Program-made: the position numbers and the translations under genes
The notes under the pieces: generated by a model
Told to the model about the DNA's origin: nothing
The model's input: the letters and a program-made list of their open reading frames with translations, nothing else
Database searches by the model: none
Part shown: positions 10,019-20,933 of the stretch, one piece after another
Position numbering within the stretch: position 1 is the stretch's first letter
How the letters are laid out: each line of letters opens with the position of its first letter
Origin: Nothopassalora personata
Taxonomy: Eukaryota > Ascomycota > Dothideomycetes > Mycosphaerellales > Mycosphaerellaceae
Length of the DNA: 64,000 bases
NCBI GenBank assembly: GCA_033816765.1
Contig: CM066297.1
Span: 2,226,573-2,290,572, forward strand
Direction: 5' to 3'

Positions 10019-10574
10019 GAGGGAGATTATCAAAAAGTTTGGGCTGCGTTTCCTCAACACTCCGTGCATATTTTTGAATGGTTGTTGGACGAGGTTGTTG
10101 CGACAAGGTGTAGCTATTGATCTGTGCTTTCCATATATCATATATCGTGTTGTGTTGCACCTCACCGTCGCCGTCTCGAAGCTCCGAATCTATGCTAGCT
10201 CTATGTCGTCCGAAGCCGAGTCATCCGATTGGGTCGGGAGGAAATCCCAGGACTTTTGCGGGTATGCCGGGATGCTCGGCGGGAACATGTGATCCAAGGG
10301 TCCGGAAAATAAGTTGCACACATGCGATTCACAACCACGCATCCGATTCGCACGCGATTTTTTTTGTGATATAGCGCCCATACAGAACTACAAAGATATG
10401 TAAAGAAGTGCAGAAGGTGTTGCGTTGTTGTGGAACAATGTCGTGTGAAGCTCTTCGATCGTCCTCTCGGCTAATGTCCGGACCCTGTTTCCGACATATC
10501 GATGACAGCGCTCTGCGGGCTAATGATGCCTGGCATTTCCTCACTTCCTTATTCTTCGCTCCATCGACACACAC
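10019..10574. other. Element A spacer between the two convergent stop codons
   Basis: No gene is seen. The spacer should hold the 3' UTRs and polyadenylation sites of both element genes. Most of the DNA missing from element B is this spacer plus the accessory gene. Confidence 0.6.
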
Positions 10575-11531
10575 CTACCTATAACCACACTTCCAGAACC
10601 ACGCGCTCGCATCCACCTGCTCGAAACGCTTCACAGCATCCTTCACGAAGTCGCCAAAGCGATCGTACCCATCCGCCGCCGCGATGTTCTTCTTGATCCA
10701 CGCCTTCAGCACCCCGAATGACAGCTCGATCGGATTGAAGTCTGGCGAATATGGTGGGAGATATTGCAGGTACACACCAGCCTCTGCGCAGAGCCGTGCG
10801 ACCGTCTCACTGCGGTGAATCGACGCATTATCCATCACCAGAAAAGAGCCTCTCTCCAACTGCGGCAACACCGTGTGCTCGAGCCACGCTTCGAATATCT
10901 CAGCAGTGATACTGCCTTGGAACACGAGCGTCCCCGGTAGATATCCAGCCTGCGTTATAGCTGGCAGTACTGACCACCGCACCTCTCTTTTACAAGAGCC
11001 TTCTTCAAAACAAGGTGCGCCTATAGGTGTCCAACCAGTCTTGCGCCAACCGGTACGTTCATTCGAAGCGCTCTCATCCACACAGCAGACACGACTCATC
11101 GGCATCATCTCCTGCTCACGCTCAAACCAATCGCGTACCTCCTTATTGCGCTCCTTCGCCAGGCGACACGCGACCTTCTTCGACCACTTATGCCGCTTGA
11201 GACAACGCGAGATAGTACTCTGGCTCACAACCACTCCGAACTCGTCGTATAGATACCACGCTATTTCATCCTGATACGCAGTCGGCTTGTCCGCGAGGTA
11301 TTCGAATATGCGTTCCTCGAAGATCGGCAAGAGCGAGCGAGGGCGACCGGCACCACCATTGAGCGTTTTATCGAGGTAGATATGACCGAAGAGGAGGTAG
11401 TTGTTACGGTGCTTGTCGATACTGCGTCTAGCGATATTCATAAGCTCTGCAATATATTGGTTACTGTGCGCAGTATCTGCGAATAGTCGTTGGATCTCGT
11501 TCTGCTGCCATTGCGGCAACCTAGCAGGCAT
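10575..11531 (-). CDS. Tc1/mariner-type DD34E transposase (318 aa)
   Basis: The N-terminal region is a helix-turn-helix DNA-binding part (MPARLPQWQQNEIQRLF, then SQSTISRCLKRHKWSKK near 105-120). The C-terminal part is a DDE endonuclease domain. The catalytic aspartates sit in CCVDES (about D152) and VMDNASIH (about D234), and the glutamate in PPYSPDFNPIE (about E269). Thirty-four residues separate the second D from E, defining the DD34E class. The protein cuts and rejoins element ends in the nucleus at TA sites. The first ATG lies 10 bases from the CGCCAGTCCCAGGTGTTGTT box of the right arm. The frame is intact, with a 50-residue tail after E (KKNIAAADGYDRFG onward) that element B has lost. 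Confidence 0.93.
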   Translation of the reverse strand: MPARLPQWQQNEIQRLFADTAHSNQYIAELMNIARRSIDKHRNNYLLFGHIYLDKTLNGGAGRPRSLLPIFEERIFEYLADKPTAYQDEIAWYLYDEFGVVVSQSTISRCLKRHKWSKKVACRLAKERNKEVRDWFEREQEMMPMSRVCCVDESASNERTGWRKTGWTPIGAPCFEEGSCKREVRWSVLPAITQAGYLPGTLVFQGSITAEIFEAWLEHTVLPQLERGSFLVMDNASIHRSETVARLCAEAGVYLQYLPPYSPDFNPIELSFGVLKAWIKKNIAAADGYDRFGDFVKDAVKRFEQVDASAWFWKCGYR

Positions 11532-11678
11532 AGATAACGCCAACAACACCTGGGACTGGCGACAGTAACGATATAACGACGACACGACGATATAGCGATG
11601 ATAAAGTACTGGATTCCCGGGTTCTACAGCAAGATACTATGGGGCTTGGCAGGACGGTGATACCGCGGCTATGCGGCC

Positions 11679-11705
11679 CAGCATGGCGCGGAATATTGCA
11701 TAGCG
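11679..11705 (-). repeat. Element A right terminal inverted repeat
   Basis: This is the reverse complement of 8216-8242 apart from the outermost base. The flanking TA is at 11706-11707. Confidence 0.92.
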
Positions 11706-12621
11706 TAATATTTGAAACAAGGGTTCTTCGAGGTTCACAAGAGCTGTCACCGCTGCCGTGTCGTCACCTAAGGATTCTCGAGAACGGCGCGGCATGCTTG
11801 CCTCGTTTGGTAGTGCCGCTGCACTTCAACATTTACGCGCCTTGCAAATAAATAGTGGTGGAGGTGGGGCGAGAAGCTCAAGCCTCGCATTCTGCTTCCC
11901 AGAGCTGTTTTGCGATGGGCGACAGGTGCCTCCTATGGCATGCGGGCCTGAGCATTAAACAATGCTGGCTTGTCTGCTGAACAGTTTCTCCGTTTCATAG
12001 AGCATGCCTATGCTATTTTCTTAACTGCCGACGGCCCAGTGCTCCTCCGAGAGCGGACCGCGCTATGTTACTATCACGATGAGTAAACTAGACATCATCA
12101 TTGAGCATGATGTGGTCTCGAGAGGCAAGGTGTGCAACGTCATGAGGCTACCAGAATAGCTGCAATGCACAATATGTATCGCAGGGCATCCAATGTTGAC
12201 GTTCGGGTCGTGGTTGCTCGAGAGAGGTCCTGGCAAGTTTCACGGCCATGTCGCGGAACACATGACAGCCATTCGCTTGCATTTGGCCTAAGCTTGCGGG
12301 GTTGACAACATGAGGTGTCTTTCCTCGTCGTCCACTTCCACCTGCATATACACCTGAGGCCCCTACTATTGATTTCAAAGCTTTCGCGATCTTCGCGTTT
12401 CGAAGCTCCACGATGTCGGCGGTCATTGCTCGGTGTCGATTCCGACACGCTCGATTTTGAACGAAAGCCTCATTGAACCTGGACATGCATTAGCTAAGGT
12501 TACCAATGGTCCATGTTCTGACGCAATGGCAAAGGTATAAGAAGCTCCGCATTTCTCTCACCCTCTCTCGTCTTCATCATACTCCACCATTGGAACTACT
12601 CAGCATTGTAGCACCATCATC
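11706..12621. other. Intergenic region upstream of the GST gene
   Basis: A minus-strand frame at 12148-12486 (112 codons, starting MSRFNEAFVQNRACRNRHRA) is the only one of note. It is divergent from the GST gene and has no domain I recognise. A TATA-like GGTATAAGAAG lies about 90 bases before the GST start. Confidence 0.35.
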
Positions 12622-13343
12622 ATGTCTGGAAACCTCAAGCCTCTCGTCCTCCACGCCCACGGCACGGGCCCCAATCCATACAAGATCGCGGCCGCCTTGG
12701 AGTTCCTGAACCTGCCATACGAGGTCAAGCTTTGGCAGTTCGGGGATGCAAAGAACGGTGTAAAGGGACCAGTATTCACCAAGATCAACGAGAATGGTCG
12801 TGTCCCGGCATTGGAAGACCCAAACACAGGTGTAGTGAGCTGGGAGTCTGGTGCAGTGATGAACTATCTCCTGCGGGTATACGACAAGCAGAACAAGCTC
12901 GGTCCACGAGGCAACTCTGAGCAGGACCGTGTGGACTTTGAGAAGTGGGAGTACTTCCTCTTGACGACTCTTGCTCCAATGATGGGTACGTGCAACCCGC
13001 ACCTTGCATCCAGGTTGATGCTGACAATGCTGTAGGCCAAGTGAACTGGTTCCGCCACTACCACGCCCAGAAGAACGAGGACGCCCTCAAGCGCTACGAG
13101 GAGCAGACATATCGCTGCTACGGTGTGCTGGACGCCCAGATCCAAAAGGCTGGCTCCTATATCCTGGGTGGGTCGTCGCCAAGTGCGGTCGATTTGCACT
13201 TCTATCCGTGGGTGTATCAGCATGGCTTTGCTGGGTTGAGCTTGGAGAAGTACCCGAACGTGCAGAAATGGTTGGAGAAGGTGGCGGGGCACCAGCAGAT
13301 CAAGGCGGCATATGAGAAGGTGCCAAAGGGACAGGAGCAGTAA
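12622..13343 (+). CDS. Glutathione S-transferase, Ure2-like (two exons)
   Basis: Exon 1 is 12622-12985 and exon 2 is 13036-13343, with a 50-nt intron (GTACGT..TAG), giving 223 aa, normal for cytosolic GSTs. The N-terminal thioredoxin-like half holds the glutathione-site pattern KINENGRVPALEDP and SWESGAVMNYLL (about 50-85). The C-terminal helical half holds GGSSPSAVDLHFYPWVYQH (about 169-190), matching Ure2p-like/YfcG-type fungal GSTs. It would conjugate or reduce substrates with glutathione, probably in detoxification or redox balance; no substrate can be read from sequence. A TATA-like GGTATAAG lies about 90 bases upstream. It stands 0.9 kb right of transposon A but is intact. Confidence 0.93.
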
Positions 13344-13628
13344 GTAGAGTCTGTCAGCAGGTATGCAATAAAAGCTTTTGGAGATATGTCATCATTGAAA
13401 TGAGTTAAGTGATGAGGATGGTGAGATATGTGGAAGCGCAGTCTCGCTGTGCTGAACTAAAGTTTAGCGCGCGCGAAAGGCGGGTAAAGGATGTTTTATA
13501 TTGTTTGCGTTTTCCTAGTAGGGCGTTGTTTACACTGCATGTCTCCCTCTTGCTCCCCACCACATTTCAGCTGCAGGTGCACGACAACAACAACACGATC
13601 AACATCTGCAGCCGAGGCAGTCCCGGAG

Positions 13629-14162
13629 ATGGCTTTCAGCAAGAAGAAGAAGAAGAAGAAGAAGAAGAAGAAGAAGAAGAAGAAGAAGAAGAAGAAGAAG
13701 AAGAAGAAGAAGAAGAAGAAAGGCACAGTCACCGCGCAGCCTCGGCCAAACGTCAGCACTGGTGGCAGTGGCAAAGTGCAGAAGAGCAAGAAGGCGCCCA
13801 AGGCCGCAAAAGTTGCCTTAGCCAGCACGATTTCGCAGTCGGAGCTGAACGCAGGCAGCAAGGTCAGCGAGAAACAGCTGCAGAGGGAAACCAAGGGTAT
13901 GAACAGGTCTGCCCGCCATGCCATGCAATTTGCTTATCGTACGTCGCCAATCCGCTGCCATGAGTTATTCGCAATCTATCCGCTCGAGCTGGACTCGTCA
14001 GAAGACCATGCGTCACCCGCACGCCAGCTCTCAGCGTTGGTTTTCTCCTTGGTGGAGCCAGCAGCTGCATACTTGTCTCGACCTGGCGTCACCTCCACCT
14101 CCTCCCAGGACTTCTTCAAGCGTGCCCACGCCACCGGGAACCATCTCATTGAGAGCTTTTAG
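13629..14162 (+). CDS. Possible Lys-rich protein encoded through an (AAG)27 tract
   Basis: ATG at 13629 (MAFSKKKK...) opens a 177-codon frame. It begins with about 28 lysines from an AAG microsatellite, then GTVTAQPRPNVSTGGSGK and a Lys/Ala-rich stretch (KSKKAPKAAKVALAST). The part before about MNRSARHAMQFAYR looks like a natural basic, possibly nucleolar, protein. The remainder lacks features and may be intronic or out of frame. Two alternative frames through the repeat give poly-Glu and poly-Arg. Without homologues I cannot tell which is coding. It overlaps nothing else. Confidence 0.35.
   Translation: MAFSKKKKKKKKKKKKKKKKKKKKKKKKKKKGTVTAQPRPNVSTGGSGKVQKSKKAPKAAKVALASTISQSELNAGSKVSEKQLQRETKGMNRSARHAMQFAYRTSPIRCHELFAIYPLELDSSEDHASPARQLSALVFSLVEPAAAYLSRPGVTSTSSQDFFKRAHATGNHLIESF
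13641..13721 (+). repeat. (AAG)27 trinucleotide microsatellite
   Basis: It is 81 bases of pure AAG units. In the frame opened at 13629 it encodes poly-lysine. Its purity implies recent length change and likely polymorphism. Confidence 0.95.
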
Positions 14163-14199
14163 GCCAGTGTTGGCGTCCATCTCCAGCTGCCATCCTCGT

Positions 14200-17100
14200 T
14201 CATAACCGGAAGACCGCACAGCTCTGGACGATTCCACGCCGGCGTGGTCTCAAATTCCGCGCGATGTTTCGTACCCCCGGGATCCAAAACGTCCTCATCG
14301 TCGACTGCTTGGCCTGGAGCACTTTCTCGATGGTGCCGTGCAAGATTGCCGCCACGGTAGTTACAGCCCTCCATACATCCTTGCCAGTGCTGAATTCAGC
14401 GATGGCATCTCCCGCGAGCTTCTTGGACTCGATGGGGGTAGCGGCGATCTTCTTCCCGGCTGCTGAGGGCTCACCCAATAGATCTCGATCCACGTTGGTC
14501 TTGACCTGGAATGCATCAAAGACGTCCCGTGCAAGTGGCAGATCAGCACTAGGCACTCATTCCACGAAGTCTGGTAGATCGTAGGGACTCCCTGGTGCCG
14601 CACCGAAGCCTATCGGAGGTGATCCGTTCGCGGTGTGTGCAGACTGTAAGAACACGACGAGTGCTTCTGACTTGGTCTTATTGGTACGAACTACGTCGCA
14701 CGACCGTTGCGAAGTCATCCTCGAACATTGTGGCGCATAACTCTGGCATGGCCATGCGGCTTGGGGGTGTTGCACGCCTTGCTGCAGCTTCGCCTCGCCT
14801 GACGAGCTGGTCGCTGGAGGACCAATTCCGAATTCGTCCAGCGATTCGTAGGTGCCATCGGTGCCGGTCTTGGTAGATGGAACCTCCTTGATAACCTGCT
14901 TGGCAACGTGCACCCGGTCGTCGTGTCCCCAGTATTTCAGGCCTGGAGCCTTCCACACCGTACGACCATCGTAGAAGTGCCCGACCCAACTGTAATGAGG
15001 GTCGAGAGTCGGGTGAATGCCATCCTCCGGCGTTGGTCACACAGTCTCACGTTCGAAGGCCTTTGGGTTGTCTTCGAACGGGTTACGGCGGGATGCCGTT
15101 CACGGAACCAAACACCGACGGCCGCTGAGCGACTTGACGAAGCATACCGCTGGCATGGCCATTGGGGTCCACAGGAGAGGCAGTTCGAAACGAAGCGCAT
15201 ATTGTTCAGGGTTGAGCCAGGTCAATTGAGCATAGGGAGGCCTTTGTGAAACGCTTCCAGATGAGCTCTGTCTTCTCGCTCGAACGAGAATCGTAGCACT
15301 TCTGATCAGCTTCCGTGGGCTCTGCCGGCATGACTTGGTCAACTTTGGGACTCATGAAAGCGTAATGATCGTGCTCCCAAAATCTGAGAGTCGTAGGAGT
15401 ACCAGTAGGTTGCTGATTCAAATTCCAGGTAGTTATCTTGCCATTATACTTAAATGCAGGAGTGTTCGAGTCTTGATTTCCCCTGTAGACAGGCTCAATC
15501 TCGTACATCTCCGGGTCGTGCTCGTGCAAAGGAAAGCTGATACCGCGTCTCGTGTTTTGATTGACCTCGGGAAGCTGTCGCGGAACAGATGGGAAGTTCC
15601 GTACGCCACTGTAAGGCGCCAGAACACCAACAATGAAGCGATTGTCATCGCTGTCGAAGATCTGGTCGATGACGCGGCCCTGGCCAAAGACGTCGCCATG
15701 GTTTTAGCACATGGCGTCCCCGTCCAGTGCCTTGCTTGGCAGCCCGAGACCCTGATAGCCATTACTGCCACCTGCTTGACACTTCGCGTAACAGAAGAGC
15801 CTGAACAGCCGGTCACGGGCTAGAGTTGCATCGATGAAGTTGCTGTAGTTGAACTTATGTCGGTGGGTCTGCCAGCCCATCAAGGGCATAGGAATCCCCA
15901 GTTGCCTACACAACAGGTTGCGCAGTGGTGCGATATCGACATTGCCAGTAGCACAGGGACAAGGCATGTGGGTGCAGCCATCCTTCGAAGCACAGCCTGT
16001 GAATGTCGCAATTGGCGTCCTCGTTGGCTTGTGGGAATTCCATATAGTCTGGGCGTTCTCCGTTGAGAAACGGACTTGTGAGTTGAAATTGCTGTTCGAA
16101 CGAGCAACATTCCTCATCACGCCACGGCATATAGTATCCTGTTCCACGATGTGTGCCCTGGTACATATGGGCAATGGTGTCGTTGATAACAGGGATATCG
16201 CGCTGAAGATTGCAGCATGACTTGAACAGATCCTTCCTGAAGATGGTTGCTAGGAAGAGCTTCTCCATATTAGGCACTGTCTGTGCGTCAGCGTTCTCGA
16301 GCATATGCACGATATTTACCGCAAGACAGAAGTGTCTGCTCACGGCTAAAGTAAGCACAGAACACAGCTTTTCTATAGAGCGCATCTCTCGAACTGCTTC
16401 AAGCTCTTCTTGGTAAGGGCACATATCCACTGCTTCTCGGGCATACGTGACGAACTCACCGTCCAGAGGGGCGCTGTCGAGCATGATACCTACCTCGCGA
16501 TCTTCGGTGACGCGTACCTTGCGATGACAGTTCGGATTTCAGCTCGAGAGCTTTGTAGAAGATCTCAGTGGCAGTGGGGACTTCTGAAGACTTGTCGACC
16601 ACCAGAACGAAGGCATTGTAGAATGAGTGCTCGCAAGCGGGATACCAGTCGTGCTGTGGATGATCTCGGCTTGAACGCACAAAGAAGAGCCAGAGGAGGA
16701 CGTCGTGCTTCATGTCTTCCTCCTGCATTCAGTTGCATATCTCTTGCCACGCGATGGCGCGATACAGCGTGTCGCTATCGGAGTTTCCTGCAGTGCTATA
16801 TGTGGTCCGTCTCGCTCGTAGATCAAGGTGAAGTATCGCGCCGCCATGCTGTCTACAGATACTGCATATAGTTGGAAGGTGATCCGCCTTTAGGTAAGCT
16901 GCCGTGCACCGATAGAGATGACCGATGACCAAAGGAGGTGGTGCTGCTGCCGCCAGAGAATCCGCCAAACAACAATGGTCGCAATTCCGTGGAGAGTGGC
17001 GTGTTTGTGAGCTTTGAATTAGGAACGCATCGAAGTGTTGCTTTCCATTAGCGTGAGAAGCTCGAACTCTAACTCCATCTCCCTCACTCGAGTTTAACAT
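14200..17100 (-). pseudogene. Large frameshifted gene relic, unrecognised
   Basis: Protein-like segments on the minus strand switch frame repeatedly. From 5' to 3' they include DVLLWLFFVRSSRDHPQHDW (about 16690), FVTYAREAVDMCPYQEELEA, IPVINDTIAHMYQGTHRGTGYY, NLLCRQLGIPMPLMGWQTH, NHGDVFGQGRVIDQIFDSD, YALRFELPLLWTPMAMP, WVGHFYDGRTVWKAPGLKYWG, and SGKDVWRAVTTVAAILHG-like sequence near 14370. The junction near 16510 would need an intron of only 28 nt, below the usual fungal minimum, so it is better read as a frameshift. An in-frame TAA at about 15704 (C*NHGD) is a CAA-to-TAA type stop. I could not assign a family. The original product was probably 700-900 residues. Confidence 0.5.
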
Positions 17101-17594
17101 CTTGTGAATCGGATAAGCTCGGCGGGACTTTTGTGTTCCCTTGTCTCATTGTGGCCTCGAGACCAGTCGCGTATAAGCGTAGGGTGGCAGTATTCTTTAC
17201 ATGTTGCCTGCGAGGACAGATTCTGATATTGTCCTAACATTGTCGTATAGGCGAAGCGAGGGAATATGGTATCGATTGACTGTCGGCAAGAGCAAGAGAT
17301 GCGGTGCGTACATGCCTGAATTCTCCCCATAGGAGTAATTCACCTGCTCGTTTTTTGTACGTCAAGTCTCAACAAAGCCAGCGAGCTGAGCTGGCATATG
17401 GATGTATCAGGCGATGCAGGCAGGCCGATAGCCATGCTTATGCCTTGCGAAGTTCCGAGTCCGTCCAGGGAGGGAGGCTACAACATACAGCCCGTTTCCG
17501 GATATAGTACAGCCACCACAATCAAGCTAATGGGTATCTGAGAACACGCTCGAAGAGCAACGTAACACAGCACGACATGGCTCCTGTACATCTA
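17101..17594. other. Intergenic, MSH3 3' flank
   Basis: No gene is seen between the relic's 5' end and the MSH3 stop codon. The right part holds the MSH3 3' UTR. Confidence 0.5.
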
Positions 17595-20500
17595 TTACAG
17601 CTGCTCCATCCCATCAACCAGATGCTCCAGACTAGCTTCATCCCCTGTAACAATCAAACCCTTCATAGTACTAGAAAGGTACCCAAGCCGCCGTCTCATC
17701 TCTTCCTCTTCCATGGCCTTGCTCCTCTTGGAGGCTTCCTCAAGGAGAGACTTCGGCAGACCTGCAAGCTTCGCAACGTTCAGGCCATAGCTTCGATGCG
17801 CCACACCCTCGCCGACCTCATACAGGAACGTGACATCCTTCTCGCTTTCCGCGCTCTCGCTATCCCGCTCAGTGAAGCGCATGTGCACATTCTTCAGCTC
17901 GCCGTTAGCATACTGTTCCGCTACCCTCGCAAGACTCTGATAGTGTGTGATGAACAGCGTGAAAGCTTTCAGCTGCGAGACGACATGTTGCAGCACAGTT
18001 TGCGCGATAGCGACACCGTCGTGCGTGCTAGTACCACGACCGAGCTCGTCAAGAATGACGAGACTGCGAGATGTTGCTTGTTTGAGGATATCAGAGGTTT
18101 CCCCGAGCTCGACCATAAAAGTGCTCTCTCCTTTCATCATGTTGTCAAAAGCGCCCATGCGCGTGAAGACAGCGTCCAAGAGGCCGAGCTCCGCAAAGTC
18201 AGCAGGGACATACGATCCGATCTGAGCCATGATGGCGATGAGAGCTACTGAGCGGACGTAGGAAGATTTGCCGCCCATATTTGGACCCGTGATGAGCAAG
18301 GCGCGGGTAGCGTCTGCACTGAGCTTGACATCATTCGGAACGAAGGCATCGAGCAGAAGCTGCTCCACCATTGGATGACGTCCTTGATCGATGCAGATGC
18401 CAGGTGTGTCAGTGAAGGTAGGCTTGCAGTACCCAGGCTGTTGAGCGACCTCAGCGAGAGACAGGAGACAGTCGAGTAATGCCAGAGACTGGATGCAGTC
18501 TCGAAATGCTTGGTACTTGCCACCAATCTCGGTGAGAAGATCTTTGAACGCATCGTCACATGCGTTGGAAAGTGCTTCCTTATGCTGATCACGCTCGCGA
18601 ATCAGCTTGACGACTTCAGGAGCATGATAGCGTGACACCTTCTTCGTGCCACTGATCTTGATCCACGATGCCGGGACATTCTTGAGCTGAGTATTGTCAA
18701 GCTCGATGAGGTAGTCAATATCTGCCGAAGTGACATAAGTGACTTGCTTTCGGTTGAGGATATTGGCAGCATTCTTCTTGAACTCGTTGAGATCATGCTC
18801 GACAGCAACGATGCCGACCTTGTGATCTGTCATAGGCTCGGTCTCGTACTCCTCGCGGAAGAAATTGTACTTGTCGTTGTCCTTGGCTGCCTGTGCGTTG
18901 ATCCTGTTCAGGTACGAGATCACTCCATCTGAAATGCGTGGTAGTGATGCGATCGCCTCACTCACCATGCTCGACTCGAAACCAGCTTCCGTGGGTGAAG
19001 TGACGTGAGCATACTCCTGTGATATGAGCTGAAGGCTTTGCATGAATGACAAGAGCTCCGGCCGTGCAGCACGCTTGTAGTAGATCCGGATCAAAGTCTT
19101 CTCCAGGTCAGTTCTGCATTTGCCAAGCAGCCGCGTGATACGATCGACACCAGAATTTGCGCTGCCAACCTTCAATTCTTCTATAGCAGCCACACGCTCA
19201 TCAAGTATGGCCTTGTCGAGAAGTGGTCTACCAACCCACTTTCTCAGCAGTCGCTGGCCGAACTTCGTCTGCGTGCGGTTCAGTGTCCAGAATAAGCTAC
19301 CTCGCTCAGTCTGATCTGTTTGATTTCGATAGATCTCCAGACTCGTCAGAGTATTGCCATTGAGTAGCATATGAGATCTCGCACTGAATGACTGGAAGTA
19401 CCTCGTCAGGTCGAAGACATCCTCAAGTCCGTAGTCCTTGAGATGCGTGATCATCGCTGAGAGGCATATCGTCGCATTCTCCGACAGCTTGTGGACCTTA
19501 TCCAAAAGCGTGCCCGTCTCCTGAGAGGATTCCACTTGTGAGGACGAAGGCTCACTCTCCTTCAGCTTATCAGCATAGAACTTGGTGATGTGGCTGTAAG
19601 CTATAGCCGCCATAGTCTTCGGCTTGTCGACTCGCTCAAGACGAGCATCATCGCCGCCTGACAGATGCTGCACTAGCTTTTCCGTCGCCTTCGATAGCTC
19701 GCCTACAAGCAGGAACTCGCAAGGTGAGATGTGCAACAGTCTTGTCTCCAACTCGCTTCGCATCCAGCCGTCTTCGAAATCATCGTAGATGATATCCCCA
19801 GTCGAGGGTTGCACCGCCACCATACCGATCTGCACTTTCTCATCCGAACCTACACCTTTGGGGTAGCTTTCTGTGATACATAGCAGATGACCTGTGGCAG
19901 GCGCTCCACCATTTGGTCCAGTGAGCTCAAGACCATCCTGGTCGTCGATATACGTGCCTTTCGTATATAGGTTCGTCAGGCCTCGCTCGAAGATCTTGCT
20001 CTTGTTCGTCCCAATGGCTTTGAGTGCAGCCGTTTCCAGCTGTCTGACAATCCCGACCTTATGACCAGCCGAGACCAGTCGTCGCACATGAACGTGCAGC
20101 CTGTGTGTTGGAAAGCTCGCCGAAGCAAACCTGTTCATATGCGCTTCCGAAGGATGCTCGTCAAAGCGAAACTTCCCAGGTATGCACACTATGGCAAGCA
20201 CTTTGGCCGCGACCCGAGCATCCTCTCCGAACAAACGATATTTGTATCCGGCCTCCACTACCAGCAAAGCGTCAGGGTGTTTCCGTTTCAAATCCACAAT
20301 CTGCTGCTCCATCGGCGTGAGCTTCTTCCCTCGTGCTGGTGCCTTTTTGCCCTTATTCGCAGGAGCTGGAGACTCGGCCTCGTCCTCGTCGTCTTCTGTG
20401 CCTTCTTCTGCTGCATCGGTCTCTTCAGTCATCCACCCATTACGTCTCTTGATGTCTGCTATACTATCCGGTCGCCCCAGCTTCTTGACGAACTTCTGGT

Positions 20501-20933
20501 GTAGCTTCTCCTTAATCTGGCGAACCTCCTCCTCTTCCGCTTCGTCAAGCACGTTCTCATCTTCGACAAGCTTCGGATCGCTCGAGAAAGCATACTTGGA
20601 GGTCCTTGCTGTCACCTTGGGTCCCTTATTGCCTAGATCGTGGCACTCTCGTCGGCGCTTGGGACTTGACGGCCTAACATGGCCCTCGTCGTCTTGTACG
20701 GAGCGCTTCTGTGGCAACGATGGCTCGCGTGATCCATTGGTCTCAGGTAAACCGTATTGGCTCACAAAAAGCTCACTGCTCTGTTCAGGCGTCGCTGCCG
20801 GTCGTGGTGCTGGAATGTCCTTGACTTTGGGCTTGGGTGTGGCGGCAGGTCTTTGCGCGAAGAAGCTCGAGATGGATTGCTGCTTCTTTTGCGTAGATTG
20901 AGAAGCATCGGCAGATGACTGAGATGCCCTCAT
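17595..20933 (-). CDS. MSH3: DNA mismatch repair protein MSH3 (1112 aa, single exon)
   Basis: This is a MutS-family protein that pairs with MSH2 (MutS-beta) to bind insertion/deletion loops in nuclear DNA. The N terminus has a PCNA-interacting box ([12 protein letters not shown], about 18-29), then a disordered linker with KR-rich patches. The mismatch-recognition domain starts near [21 protein letters not shown] and has [16 protein letters not shown]. The ATPase carries Walker [10 protein letters not shown] (about 880-888) and Walker B plus signature [16 protein letters not shown] (about 961-976). The C-terminal dimerisation part includes [16 protein letters not shown]. The [14 protein letters not shown] recognition site, without the FYE of MSH6, and the N-terminal PIP box favour MSH3 over MSH6. 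Length fits the family. Frames antisense to it are shadows. Confidence 0.96.
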   Translation of the reverse strand: MRASQSSADASQSTQKKQQSISSFFAQRPAATPKPKVKDIPAPRPAATPEQSSELFVSQYGLPETNGSREPSLPQKRSVQDDEGHVRPSSPKRRRECHDLGNKGPKVTARTSKYAFSSDPKLVEDENVLDEAEEEEVRQIKEKLHQKFVKKLGRPDSIADIKRRNGWMTEETDAAEEGTEDDEDEAESPAPANKGKKAPARGKKLTPMEQQIVDLKRKHPDALLVVEAGYKYRLFGEDARVAAKVLAIVCIPGKFRFDEHPSEAHMNRFASASFPTHRLHVHVRRLVSAGHKVGIVRQLETAALKAIGTNKSKIFERGLTNLYTKGTYIDDQDGLELTGPNGGAPATGHLLCITESYPKGVGSDEKVQIGMVAVQPSTGDIIYDDFEDGWMRSELETRLLHISPCEFLLVGELSKATEKLVQHLSGGDDARLERVDKPKTMAAIAYSHITKFYADKLKESEPSSSQVESSQETGTLLDKVHKLSENATICLSAMITHLKDYGLEDVFDLTRYFQSFSARSHMLLNGNTLTSLEIYRNQTDQTERGSLFWTLNRTQTKFGQRLLRKWVGRPLLDKAILDERVAAIEELKVGSANSGVDRITRLLGKCRTDLEKTLIRIYYKRAARPELLSFMQSLQLISQEYAHVTSPTEAGFESSMVSEAIASLPRISDGVISYLNRINAQAAKDNDKYNFFREEYETEPMTDHKVGIVAVEHDLNEFKKNAANILNRKQVTYVTSADIDYLIELDNTQLKNVPASWIKISGTKKVSRYHAPEVVKLIRERDQHKEALSNACDDAFKDLLTEIGGKYQAFRDCIQSLALLDCLLSLAEVAQQPGYCKPTFTDTPGICIDQGRHPMVEQLLLDAFVPNDVKLSADATRALLITGPNMGGKSSYVRSVALIAIMAQIGSYVPADFAELGLLDAVFTRMGAFDNMMKGESTFMVELGETSDILKQATSRSLVILDELGRGTSTHDGVAIAQTVLQHVVSQLKAFTLFITHYQSLARVAEQYANGELKNVHMRFTERDSESAESEKDVTFLYEVGEGVAHRSYGLNVAKLAGLPKSLLEEASKRSKAMEEEEMRRRLGYLSSTMKGLIVTGDEASLEHLVDGMEQL

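Larger units (their letters stand above)
8216..11705. mobile_element. Element A: 3490-bp two-gene Tc1/mariner-type DNA transposon (DD34E)
   Basis: The ends are 27-bp terminal inverted repeats (8216-8242 and 11679-11705, outermost base differing) flanked by TA on both sides, the target preference of the IS630/Tc1/mariner superfamily. Inside are two convergent genes: an unrecognised 540-aa Cys-cluster protein from the left arm and a DD34E transposase from the right arm. About 560 bp separate their stop codons. The first roughly 180 bp of each arm are related but diverged, and both contain CGCCAGTCCCAGGTGTTGTT a few bases before the start codon. The transposase frame is intact and a near-identical deleted copy exists at 51780-53136, so the element looks young. 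Confidence 0.92.

Noticed and set aside
13409..13963. Poly-Glu protein read through the AAG tract
   Set aside because: The frame has no initiation context just before the repeat; the poly-Lys frame has ATG and better flanking sequence. Neither is certain.
16480..16530. A 28-nt intron joining two frames of the large minus-strand relic
   Set aside because: It is too short for fungal splicing (supported introns here are 44-132 nt), so a frameshift is the better reading.
17577..18251. 224-codon plus-strand frame
   Set aside because: It is antisense to the MSH3 ATPase region, which is clearly coding on the other strand.
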